Assembly (NCBI GenBank): GCA_027619675.1
Contig: JAQCHG010000111.1
Coordinates: 1 to 6,174 of the forward strand
Direction of reading: 5' to 3'
Length of the DNA stretch: 6,174 bases
From: Cyanobacteriota bacterium
Lineage (GTDB): Bacteria > Cyanobacteriota > Cyanobacteriia > Phormidesmidales > Phormidesmidaceae
Part shown: positions 1 through 5,236 of the stretch, in pieces
Position numbering within the stretch: the stretch's first letter is position 1
Layout: each line of letters begins with the position of its first letter
Made by a program: the position numbers and the translations under genes
Notes under the pieces: model-generated
Database searches by the model: none
What the model saw: only the letters and a program-made list of their open reading frames with translations
Told to the model about the DNA's origin: nothing

Positions 1-158
1 TGGATGCAGATGTTCCATCAACCACGATCCTAGCTATTAAGCCTGGATAGACCCTGGGACACTTACCCGTCGTGCTAACGCTTCTGCGTTGAAACGGTTC
101 CCCGCCGCTCCTGCGTTTTCCGACGATTAGGGCGCAGGAGCGCCAACACCTGCAACGA
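1..158. other. Left-edge stretch with no recognisable gene
   Basis: No convincing coding region is seen on either strand. A plus-strand frame ends at a TAG at 48-50 after only 15 codons (ending ILAIKPG); it could be the tail of a gene lying to the left, but is too short to judge. The stretch contains a small hairpin at 77-90 (AACGC, four-base loop TTCT, GCGTT) and a longer inverted repeat at 106-142 listed separately. It lies just beyond the point where the HepT remnant stops being recognisable, so part of it may have replaced the missing toxin gene. Confidence 0.4.
106..142. repeat. 10-bp perfect inverted repeat (stem-loop)
   Basis: CGCTCCTGCG at 106-115 is the exact reverse complement of CGCAGGAGCG at 133-142, with a 17-base spacer. 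Read on either strand it could form a GC-rich hairpin. No run of T follows on either strand, so it does not look like a classical intrinsic terminator. It lies 17 bases past the last codon with HepT resemblance, in the position where a terminator or an inserted repeat element would be expected. Confidence 0.6.
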
Positions 159-164
159 TAAATA

Positions 165-203
165 AATATCCTGCCATTAGTCTTTCAGTTGGCGCTTGCT
201 CAC
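165..203 (-). pseudogene. Remnant of a HepT-like (DUF86/HEPN) toxin gene start
   Basis: Reading on the minus strand from a GTG at 203-201, which overlaps the TGA of the upstream nucleotidyltransferase gene (CTGTGA), the frame gives MSKRQLKD, then a TAA at 179-177, then WQDI. HepT-family toxins commonly begin with a short basic stretch followed by a helix of the form (Y)LxDIL, so TAA and TGG stand where Y and L codons would be expected; one substitution in each (for example TAC to TAA and TTG to TGG) would explain this. After about residue 13 the likeness ends and the remaining frame (up to about position 80) has no family resemblance. The HEPN RX4-6H active site is absent. The position, directly overlapping an MntA-like gene, is the standard mntA-hepT arrangement and is the main support; the sequence match itself is very short. 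Confidence 0.5.
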
Positions 204-493
204 AGGTAAACGACCTCTGCCAATATTCGTTCATCCAGGCGGGGCTTTAGACCAGCCTTGTGGACCAGATCAACTTTTACTTGAAGGTTGTCGCTAAGGT
301 GGTTTTCTGAATTTACAAACTTCAGTAAGCTGGGCATCCCAGAAAACTCAACCAGAACATCAATATCGCTATCCTCCGTTTGCTCCTGACGAACGTAGGA
401 GCCAAAAATATCGAGTTCCTTGATGTTGTAGCGTTGCTCCAGGGTAGATTTGTTTTGCACCAGTCACCTTTGAATTTCTTCTAGGGTTTTCAT
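200..493 (-). pseudogene. MntA-like nucleotidyltransferase (antitoxin type) with in-frame TGA at codon 10
   Basis: The restored frame has 97 codons: ATG at 493-491, stop TGA at 202-200. The first nine codons give MKTLEEIQR, a usual opening for this family, then a TGA at 466-464, then LVQNK and the rest. The nucleotidyltransferase (PF01909-type) core is intact: G31-S32, ten residues, D43-I44-D45 (GSX10DXD), and a third likely metal-binding acidic residue in VDLV (D75). The ending AEVVYL and the length fit small cyanobacterial family members. Known MntA proteins transfer AMP from ATP onto the HepT HEPN RNase and so neutralise it. Here the cognate toxin is reduced to a scrap. Translation could restart at GTG 460-458, two codons after the TGA, giving an 86-residue protein that keeps the catalytic motif but lacks the first helix. 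It is therefore either a young pseudogene or an orphan antitoxin with a moved start; a sequencing error is also possible. It is transcribed away from the ABC operon. Confidence 0.75.
467..471 (-). promoter_or_regulatory. Possible ribosome binding site for GTG restart of the nucleotidyltransferase
   Basis: AAAGG on the minus strand lies six bases before the GTG at 460-458, the first plausible start after the in-frame TGA. The arrangement AGG-TGA-CTG-GTG would also allow a ribosome finishing the nine-codon leader peptide to restart almost at once. This supports, but does not prove, that an 86-residue product is made. Confidence 0.35.
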
Positions 494-565
494 GCTTTCT
501 GGCCTCAATGAGGTGGGCAACCTGGGCCTATAGCCTGCTATCACAGCCCAACATGAGCCCATCAG

Positions 566-579
566 ACATAGAGCTATGT
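566..579. repeat. Short dyad ACATAG-AG-CTATGT
   Basis: Two 6-base arms in perfect inverted orientation are separated by two bases. It is operator-like in form and lies in the divergent intergenic region, but it is single, short and distant from both start codons (about 75 and 240 bases), so a regulatory role is only a guess. Confidence 0.3.
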
Positions 580-603
580 GGAATGTAGGTGCAAAGAAAT
601 ACT

Positions 604-636
604 TTCTTCCCGAATTCTTCCCGAATTCTTCCCGAA
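604..636. repeat. Three tandem 11-bp direct repeats
   Basis: The unit TTCTTCCCGAA occurs three times without a single mismatch (604-614, 615-625, 626-636). The unit length is not a multiple of three, so any reading frame crossing it would shift with each gain or loss of a copy. It resembles a slippage-expanded microsatellite more than a protein-binding iteron array. Confidence 0.8.
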
Positions 637-681
637 ATATTGCTGGCCCTAAGCGTATCTTGGCTCTCAACTTGTAGGGCA

Positions 682-689
682 GCGATCGC
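682..689. repeat. HIP1 palindrome GCGATCGC (one of six in the window)
   Basis: The octamer GCGATCGC occurs exactly at 682-689, 2825-2832, 3011-3018, 4017-4024, 4053-4060 and 6022-6029. About one per kilobase is far above chance for an 8-mer and is the known signature of many cyanobacterial genomes. Five of the six lie inside the ABC genes, so the operon is at home in this genome or has been there long enough to acquire the local bias. Confidence 0.85.
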
Positions 690-820
690 TTTTCGGCGGA
701 ACTCAATTGTAGCCATTTTTACTGTTTTTTGAAAACCGTATTAACGCATTCAATCGGCCCTTCCCTTGAAAGCAGGTTCAGAAAGCTGTCCTACCCTTTG
801 CCCTTTCACCAACCGCTACC

Positions 821-2506
821 ATGAGACGCCGACGCTTAATTAAAACCGGGATGAGCCTAGCGGCGGGGATTACCCTGGCCAATGGTCTGAAAGCCTGCGG
901 ATCTGCCCCCGCCCCCACAGATTCTGCCGCTGATGCCCCTGCCGCAGCGGGCGGAGCGACCGACGCCACCCTCACTGTGGTGCAGGGGGGTGGCTTCCCC
1001 AATAGTCTCGACCTGCATCGAGTGGGGACCAACCGCCCCGCCTATGGGGTGTCTTGGGCGATTTACGATCGCCTCATGACCTTCGGCACCAAGACCCTGG
1101 CCGACGGGTCGGTTTCCTATGACTACACCGTCCTAGAACCCGAGCTAGCTGAGAGCTGGGAAATTGCTGAGGATGGCCTTTCCGTTACTTTCAATCTGCG
1201 CAAGGACGCCACCTTCCATGATGGCGCTCCCGTCACCGCCAATGATGTGAAATGGTCCTTTGACCGAGCGGTTTCCATCGGCGGTTTCCCCACCTTCCAA
1301 ATGAAAGCGGGGGCATTGGAAAGCCCTGACCAATTTGAAGTGGTGGATGACAACACCTTTAAAGTCACCTTCCTGACGGCGGGCAACAAGCTCACCATGA
1401 TCGACATGGCGGTGCCCATCCCCGTGATCATCAACTCCGAACTGGTGAAGCCCCACCTCACCACCGAAGATCCTTGGGGAGCGGAATGGCTCAATAGCAA
1501 TGATGCCGGGAGTGGGGCCTACACCATTGGCGAATTCAAGCCCAATGAGCGTATCACCCTCACCCGCTTTGATGATTGGAAGTCGGGACCGCTGCCCGCC
1601 ATTCAAGAAGTGATTTTGCTGGATGTGCCGGAGGCCGGTAACCGGCGTGCCCTGCTGGAAAAAGGGGACATCGACATCAACTACGACCTCTCGGAGAAGG
1701 ACCAGCAAGAGCTAGCCGACCTAGATGCCTTTACGGTGACCTCGGTCCCCATTGAGAACTGTCTGTATTCCATCGACATGCACACCAATCCTGAACTGGC
1801 GGGGGCCGCCAACCCCTTTGCCGATGTGAAGGTGCGGCAAGCAGTGGCCTATGCCACCCCCTACGATGCCATTATGGCCACGGCCTTATATGACCAGGCG
1901 GTGCCCATGTATGGCACGGGCAAAGCGGAGCCGGACGCGATCGATTGGCCCCAGCCTTCTCCCTACAAAACCGATATGGAAAAGGCCAAGGCGCTGATGG
2001 CGGAGTCGGGCTATCCCGATGGCTTCGAAACCACGCTGGCCTTTGACATGGGCACCAAGGAGTGGGGGGAACCGGCGGTGGTGTTGATCCAGGAGTCCCT
2101 GGCGGAACTGGGGATTACGGTAAATATCGAGAAGGTGCCCAGTGCCAACTTCCGCTCGGTTCTGGTGGAAAAGAGCCGCCCGATGATCATCAATAACTTT
2201 GGGGGCTGGCTCAACTACCCGGATTACTTCTTCTTCTACGCCTACCACGGCCAGGATGCGACCTTTAACGGCAGCTCCTATAAAAACCCGGAGATGGACA
2301 AAAAGATTGAGGCAGCGCTGGCCTCGGAGCCCGGCAAACCGGAGTACGACGAGAATGTGAAGGGGTTCATCGCTATGGCCTGGGAGGAAATGCCTCGGGT
2401 GCCGTTGGTGCAGCCCAAGTTGGGGGTGGCGATGCAGCCCAATATCAGTGGTTACCAGTACTGGTTCCACCGTCAGCTAGACTTCCGCCAGTTGGTAAAG
2501 GCGTAA
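821..2506 (+). CDS. Peptide-type ABC transporter substrate-binding lipoprotein (SBP family 5, DppA/OppA-like)
   Basis: This is a 561-residue extracytoplasmic solute-binding protein. The N-terminus (RRRRLIKTG, then a hydrophobic stretch) looks like a twin-arginine (Tat) signal, and LKAC with Cys26 is a lipobox, so the mature protein should be a membrane-anchored lipoprotein on the periplasmic side. An Ala/Pro/Gly/Asp-rich linker (about residues 27-48) precedes the globular part. The family-5 hallmark is clear: LAESWEIAEDG, then the NLRKDATFHDG segment, then PVTANDVKWSF (residues 137-147). The length and the aromatic-rich C-terminus fit the family. ATG 821 is chosen because it places the double arginine directly at the N-terminus; no Shine-Dalgarno sequence is visible. 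It is first in the operon, 165 bases ahead of the first permease, and probably the most strongly expressed gene. The substrate could be di- or oligopeptides, but family members also bind nickel, glutathione, opines or sugars, so it is left open. Confidence 0.93.
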   Translation: MRRRRLIKTGMSLAAGITLANGLKACGSAPAPTDSAADAPAAAGGATDATLTVVQGGGFPNSLDLHRVGTNRPAYGVSWAIYDRLMTFGTKTLADGSVSYDYTVLEPELAESWEIAEDGLSVTFNLRKDATFHDGAPVTANDVKWSFDRAVSIGGFPTFQMKAGALESPDQFEVVDDNTFKVTFLTAGNKLTMIDMAVPIPVIINSELVKPHLTTEDPWGAEWLNSNDAGSGAYTIGEFKPNERITLTRFDDWKSGPLPAIQEVILLDVPEAGNRRALLEKGDIDINYDLSEKDQQELADLDAFTVTSVPIENCLYSIDMHTNPELAGAANPFADVKVRQAVAYATPYDAIMATALYDQAVPMYGTGKAEPDAIDWPQPSPYKTDMEKAKALMAESGYPDGFETTLAFDMGTKEWGEPAVVLIQESLAELGITVNIEKVPSANFRSVLVEKSRPMIINNFGGWLNYPDYFFFYAYHGQDATFNGSSYKNPEMDKKIEAALASEPGKPEYDENVKGFIAMAWEEMPRVPLVQPKLGVAMQPNISGYQYWFHRQLDFRQLVKA

Positions 2507-2512
2507 CGTTGT

Positions 2513-2541
2513 GGGGCGGCAAGGGAGCAAGGGGGCTAGGG
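2513..2541 (+). other. G-quadruplex-type motif after the binding-protein stop
   Basis: Four G runs, GGGG (2513), GGG (2523), GGGGG (2531) and GGG (2539), are separated by loops of 6, 5 and 3 bases on the coding strand, beginning 7 bases after the stop codon. This fits the usual G3+N1-7 rule. The same bases are also part of the hairpin at 2531-2566, so the RNA could adopt either fold. Confidence 0.55.
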
Positions 2542-2566
2542 AGCACATTCTATCTCTCTGGCCCCC
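2531..2566 (+). other. Strong 13-bp RNA hairpin between binding-protein and permease genes
   Basis: GGGGGCTAGGGAG (2531-2543) pairs with CTCTCTGGCCCCC (2554-2566) around a 10-base loop, with 13 consecutive pairs of which two are G-U. It starts 24 bases after the binding-protein stop. No T run follows, so full intrinsic termination is unlikely. In other binding-protein-dependent operons (malE-malF is the classic case) intergenic hairpins protect the upstream message and lower permease output; a similar role here is an inference. Confidence 0.65.
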
Positions 2567-2570
2567 CTCA

Positions 2571-2603
2571 CAGACCTAGCCATAAGGGCTCCTGTCAGGT
2601 CTG
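2571..2603 (+). other. Second intergenic hairpin
   Basis: CAGACCT (2571-2577) is complementary to AGGTCTG (2597-2603). Inside it AGCC (2578-2581) pairs with GGCT (2587-2590) around a 5-base loop, giving a two-part stem with a one-sided bulge. It follows the first hairpin by only four bases, so about half of this 165-base gap is potentially structured. Confidence 0.4.
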
Positions 2604-2671
2604 CCCTACATAACGACTCAACCATCACCCCTGCACCCCCGCTCCTTCCGCCCCCAACGCCCTTCTTCACT

Positions 2672-3700
2672 ATGGCCAAACAGTCCACCGCCCAAATCAT
2701 TGGTAAGCGCCTGCTCGGGGCGATCCCCAGCGTCATTGGCGTCATTGTTGTCACGTTTTTGTTAACGCGGGCCTTGCCAGGGGATCCCGCCGCCTTCTTT
2801 GCGGGACCTGCAGCCACGGCTGAGGCGATCGCGGAGGTGCGCGTCACCCTCGGCCTTGATCAGCCGCTGCTGGCCCAGTTCTTCATCTACATCGGTGAGC
2901 TGGTGCGGGGGGATTTGGGGGTTTCCCTCACCACCGGCCAGACCGTGGTGTATGACCTGACCACCCGCCTTCCGGCCTCCCTGGAATTGACTTTGGCGGG
3001 GCTGGTGTTTGCGATCGCCCTCGCCCTGCCCCTCGGCATTCTCGCCGCTACCCGCCCCAACTCCTGGGTTGACCATGGGGTGAGGTTATTGGCCACTGCC
3101 GGGGTTTCGCTACCCACCTTCTTCACCGGTTTGTTTCTGGTGTATGTGCTCTATTACAAGCTCGGGATCGCCCCGGCCCCCCTGGGACGGCTGGATCTGC
3201 TCCATAGTGCGCCCCCCCAAATCACCGGATTGTATTTGATCGATAGTTTGTTGGCCGGAGACCTAGAGCTGTTTGGGGTGGCGGCGGCCCAGTTATTTTT
3301 GCCGACGGTGACCCTGGGGCTATTTGCCCTGGCCCCCTTGGCCCGCGTCACCCGCGCCTCCATGCTGGGGATGCTTTCCAGCGACTTTATCCGCACCGCC
3401 CGCGCCAGTGGTTTCCCCCCTCGGCAGGTGCTGTTTGGCTATGCCTTTCGCAATGCCATGCTGCCCGTGATTACGACGCTGGGGGTGGTGTTCTCTTTTT
3501 TGCTGGGGGCCAACATTCTGGTGGAAAAGGTGTTTGCCTGGCCGGGGATCGGCTCCTACGCCGTCGAAGCCCTGGTGGCCTCGGACTATGCGCCGATCCA
3601 AGGGTTCATTCTGACCATGGCCTTGCTCTATGTGGTGCTGAATTTGCTGATTGATTTGCTTTACGTCGTGATTGATCCCAGAGCGGGGGTGCAGGGGTGA
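2672..3700 (+). CDS. Peptide-type ABC transporter permease, DppB/OppB family
   Basis: This is a 342-residue inner-membrane permease subunit that would form half of the substrate channel. The DppB-type opening is clear: a first membrane helix (about 12-32) followed by RALPGDP, then a periplasmic segment with the typical LGLDQPLLAQF and GDLGVSL motifs. Further helices lie at about 105-127, 138-162, 208-228, 266-286 and 312-332, six in all. The cytoplasmic EAA-type loop that docks on the ATPase is at residues 238-247 (DFIRTARASG), followed by FRNAMLPV. The C-terminus YVVIDPR is standard. ATG 2672 gives the normal short N-terminus; no Shine-Dalgarno sequence is seen, and a C-rich leader precedes it. 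The last codons and the stop lie inside a G-run array. It pairs functionally with the DppC-type permease 205 bases downstream. Confidence 0.95.
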   Translation: MAKQSTAQIIGKRLLGAIPSVIGVIVVTFLLTRALPGDPAAFFAGPAATAEAIAEVRVTLGLDQPLLAQFFIYIGELVRGDLGVSLTTGQTVVYDLTTRLPASLELTLAGLVFAIALALPLGILAATRPNSWVDHGVRLLATAGVSLPTFFTGLFLVYVLYYKLGIAPAPLGRLDLLHSAPPQITGLYLIDSLLAGDLELFGVAAAQLFLPTVTLGLFALAPLARVTRASMLGMLSSDFIRTARASGFPPRQVLFGYAFRNAMLPVITTLGVVFSFLLGANILVEKVFAWPGIGSYAVEALVASDYAPIQGFILTMALLYVVLNLLIDLLYVVIDPRAGVQG

Positions 3701-3723
3701 TGGGGAGCAGGGGAGCGGAGGGG
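3685..3723 (+). other. G-quadruplex-type motif across the permease stop codon
   Basis: Five runs of at least four G (3685-3689, 3694-3697, 3702-3705, 3710-3713, 3720-3723) are spaced by loops of 4, 4, 4 and 6 bases on the coding strand. The stop codon (3698-3700) falls in the second loop. This is a very regular pattern and predicts a four-tetrad quadruplex in RNA or in the non-template DNA strand. Confidence 0.65.
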
Positions 3724-3832
3724 CCAAGATTTCGGCGAGATGCAAACATCCTGACTTTTCCCGCTGCCAGCAACCGCGCAAATCTAACGACCTCGCCTAT
3801 CGACCGCTCCCTCGCCCCCCAAGCTCCCCTGC
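3707..3832. repeat. 10-bp inverted repeat joining G-rich and C-rich arms
   Basis: GCAGGGGAGC (3707-3716) is the exact reverse complement of GCTCCCCTGC (3823-3832). The arms bracket a 106-base spacer within the gap between the two permease genes, so in the message they could close a large loop and compete with the G-run structure at 3685-3723. The spacer itself shows no gene. Confidence 0.55.
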
Positions 3833-3896
3833 CCTACCTCTAGCTCCCAAAGCCTCCCAGCCCCCCAGCCCCCAAAGCTCCCTAGCCCCCTAGCCC
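3811..3896. repeat. C-run low-complexity repeat before the second permease
   Basis: The stretch contains many runs of three or more C. The densest part, 3856-3896, holds seven runs (lengths 3, 6, 5, 3, 5 and 3 among them) joined by AG, TAG or AAAGCT. On the minus strand this fits a G-quadruplex pattern. It ends nine bases before the ATG at 3906. An 73-codon plus-strand frame (3672-3893) crosses it, but its Pro/Ser-rich product is just translated repeat and is not called as a gene. Confidence 0.65.
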
Positions 3897-3905
3897 ACCA
3901 TCCCC

Positions 3906-4754
3906 ATGGCCACCACAACTTTTAGCCACACCCGCTACGTCATTAGCCAAAACCTGATCACCTTCGGGGCTTTTGGCCTGTTCTTGATATTGGTGCTGTT
4001 TGCGATTTTTGGCACGGCGATCGCCCCCTACGATCCCCTGGCCAGTAATTCAGCGATCGCCCTGCAAGCGCCCTCTGTTGCCCATTGGTTTGGCACCGAT
4101 CAGCTGGGGCGGGATGTGCTCAGTCGGGTAATGGTTGCGACGCAACTGGATCTGGGCATTGCAGTGCTGGCGGTGGCCCTGTCGTTTTTGGTGGGCAGTG
4201 CCTTGGGTACCTGCGCCGGTTACTTTGGCGGCTGGCCGGACCGAATTATTTCCCGCTGCATCGATACCTTGATGGCTTTTCCCCTGTTTGTTTTGGCGAT
4301 GGGTTTGGTGGCCGCCCTGGGCAACACCGTCACCAACATCATCTACGCCACCGCCATCATCAACCTGCCCCTCTACACCCGCGTGATCCGCTCCGAGATT
4401 TTGATCCGCCGGGAAGCGGGGTTTGTGGAAGCGGCCCGCCTCACCGGCAACGGTGACTGGCGGATCATGGCGCGGCATCTATTCCCCAATGTGTTGCCGG
4501 TGATGATGGTCCATATTTCCCTGAATATGGGCTGGGCGATCTTGAATGCGGCGGGCCTGTCCTTTATTGGTCTTGGCGTCCAGCCGCCGACGGCAGAATG
4601 GGGGATCATGGTCGCCGAAGGGGCCACCTACATTGTCTCGGGGGAATGGTGGATGGCGCTATTTCCGGGGGCGGTGCTGATGGTGGCGGTGTTCTGCTTC
4701 AACCTGCTGGGCGACGGACTACGGGATTTGATTGACCCGAGGATGCGGACTTAG
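3906..4754 (+). CDS. Peptide-type ABC transporter permease, DppC/OppC family
   Basis: This is a 282-residue inner-membrane permease, the second half of the channel. The first helix (about 15-38) leads to APYDPLA and then the DppC hallmark FGTDQLGRDVLSR (residues 62-74). More helices are seen at about 82-103, 120-140, 145-160, 195-219 and 249-271. The ATPase-docking loop is FVEAARLTG (173-181), followed by RHLFPNVLPV, and the conserved GLSFIGLGVQPPTAEWG lies near 216-232. The C-terminus LRDLIDPRMR is typical. ATG 3906 gives the usual N-terminus of this family; there is no visible Shine-Dalgarno sequence and the leader is a C-run repeat. The stop at 4752-4754 opens directly into another G-rich repeat. 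With the preceding permease it would form the heterodimeric pore; the partner ATPase starts 546 bases further on, behind an opposing gene. Confidence 0.95.
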   Translation: MATTTFSHTRYVISQNLITFGAFGLFLILVLFAIFGTAIAPYDPLASNSAIALQAPSVAHWFGTDQLGRDVLSRVMVATQLDLGIAVLAVALSFLVGSALGTCAGYFGGWPDRIISRCIDTLMAFPLFVLAMGLVAALGNTVTNIIYATAIINLPLYTRVIRSEILIRREAGFVEAARLTGNGDWRIMARHLFPNVLPVMMVHISLNMGWAILNAAGLSFIGLGVQPPTAEWGIMVAEGATYIVSGEWWMALFPGAVLMVAVFCFNLLGDGLRDLIDPRMRT

Positions 4755-4806
4755 GGAGCTATGGGGGCTGGGGTGCAGAGGAGCTAGGGAGCAGGGGGAG
4801 TTGGGG
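4754..4806. repeat. G-run low-complexity repeat after the second permease
   Basis: G runs lie at 4754-4756, 4763-4767, 4770-4773, 4787-4789, 4794-4798 and 4803-4806. The central gap of 13 bases means that the strict quadruplex rule is met only with one long loop, so it is weaker than the two upstream motifs. It also contains the left arm of the inverted repeat that brackets the four-helix-bundle gene. Confidence 0.55.
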
Positions 4807-4812
4807 AGAGTA

Positions 4813-5184
4813 TCAAATCAGCCAGGGGGAGGGATTATGGATGATTTTGACTAGTTTGCCAAGGATATGGTCGTAATGACGCTCAAGTTCTGAACCCTGT
4901 TCATCGCTGATATAGCCACACTTGACCGCAAATTGCAGCCAGGTTTGGGTTTCAGCCGCTTCCGCTTCAGAATCGCTCAACTTAGCAATAAACGCCGCTC
5001 GATACCGCCGCTTTCGCCAAGCCTCCGCCAAATTGGCACATACCGACCGCGATGACCGCCGTATCTGATCCGTCAACGAATACCGCTCCTCAATCGGAAA
5101 CCCCTTACTCAACTCATAAATCCGCATCGCCATCTCAAACGCCAATTGATAAACCGCCAGCTCCTGATGCCCCCGAATTCCCAT
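4813..5184 (-). CDS. Four-helix-bundle protein, 23S rRNA intervening-sequence (S23/IVP) family
   Basis: The product has 123 residues from ATG 5184-5182. The family pattern is easy to see: HQELAVYQLAFEMAM (helix 1), LSKGFPIEERYSL (26-37), TDQIRRSSRSVCANLAEAW (38-56, the most conserved helix), the basic RKRRY, then a third helix with LSDSEAEAAETQTWLQFA, CGYIS, and a last helix. Proteins of this fold form pentamers or similar oligomers; some are encoded in 23S rRNA intervening sequences and a relative (Avd) helps diversity-generating retroelements, but the role of stand-alone copies is unknown. A GTG at 5211 would add nine residues (MVSARELTF); I prefer ATG 5184 because AGGGAA lies nine bases before it and the added residues do not look conserved. 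The gene runs against the ABC operon, between permease and ATPase, and is bracketed by inverted repeats. No reverse transcriptase, variable repeat or rRNA is in the window. Confidence 0.88.
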   Translation of the reverse strand: MGIRGHQELAVYQLAFEMAMRIYELSKGFPIEERYSLTDQIRRSSRSVCANLAEAWRKRRYRAAFIAKLSDSEAEAAETQTWLQFAVKCGYISDEQGSELERHYDHILGKLVKIIHNPSPWLI

Positions 5185-5193
5185 GAATGTTAA

Positions 5194-5199
5194 TTCCCT
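5194..5199 (-). promoter_or_regulatory. Ribosome binding site supporting the ATG 5184 start
   Basis: AGGGAA on the minus strand ends nine bases before the ATG at 5184-5182. It is the only clear Shine-Dalgarno-like sequence at a good distance from a start in the right half of the window; the plus-strand ABC genes have none. A stronger GGAGG further upstream (about 5224-5230) is too far from either start to be the main site. Confidence 0.45.
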
Positions 5200-5236
5200 A
5201 GCTGAAACCACACTAATTTAATTCACCTCCGCCCCC

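Larger units (their letters stand above)
494..820. other. Gene-poor divergent intergenic region
   Basis: This 327-base stretch separates the minus-strand nucleotidyltransferase remnant from the plus-strand ABC operon. Short minus-strand frames cross it (for example one from ATG at 716 beginning MATIEFRRKAIAAL), but none has a clear ribosome binding site or a family I recognise, and one is only the upstream extension of the nucleotidyltransferase frame. It holds the three 11-bp repeats, a 14-bp dyad and a HIP1 site. The operon promoter should lie here; TTGAAA hexamers occur at 729-734 and 766-771, but neither has a convincing -10 partner at normal spacing, so I do not call a promoter. Confidence 0.5.

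Noticed and set aside
3..50. C-terminal tail of a plus-strand gene ending ILAIKPG at a TAG
   Set aside because: Only 15 codons are visible and the family cannot be recognised; an open frame of this length is expected by chance.
464..706. Minus-strand 80-codon frame ending MKTLEEIQR
   Set aside because: Only its last nine codons are meaningful; they are the true start of the nucleotidyltransferase, cut off by the TGA. The upstream part is unrelated open sequence.
528..716. Minus-strand frame beginning MATIEFRRKAIAAL as a possible small gene
   Set aside because: No ribosome binding site, no recognisable family, and it crosses the three 11-bp repeats which are out of phase with codons. It may be a gene fragment but I cannot support it.
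729..797. Sigma-70 promoter for the ABC operon (TTGAAA at 729 or 766)
   Set aside because: No good TATAAT-like partner at 16-18 bases for either hexamer; the nearest candidates are poor or at 20 bases.
1145..1708. Long minus-strand frame (187 codons) inside the binding-protein gene
   Set aside because: It lies wholly antisense to a clearly recognised family-5 binding protein, has no domain I recognise, and such shadows are common in GC-rich coding DNA.
3672..3893. Plus-strand 73-codon frame overlapping the end of the first permease
   Set aside because: It starts inside the permease in another frame and then reads through the C-run repeat; the Pro/Ser-rich product is what any such repeat would give. 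No ribosome binding site or family resemblance.
4085..4456. Plus-strand 123-codon frame inside the second permease
   Set aside because: Shadow frame of the DppC-type gene, full of Gly/His/Arg/Pro, without start signals.
4813..5211. GTG 5211 as start of the four-helix-bundle gene
   Set aside because: It adds nine residues that do not fit the family and lacks a well-spaced ribosome binding site; ATG 5184 has AGGGAA at a workable distance.
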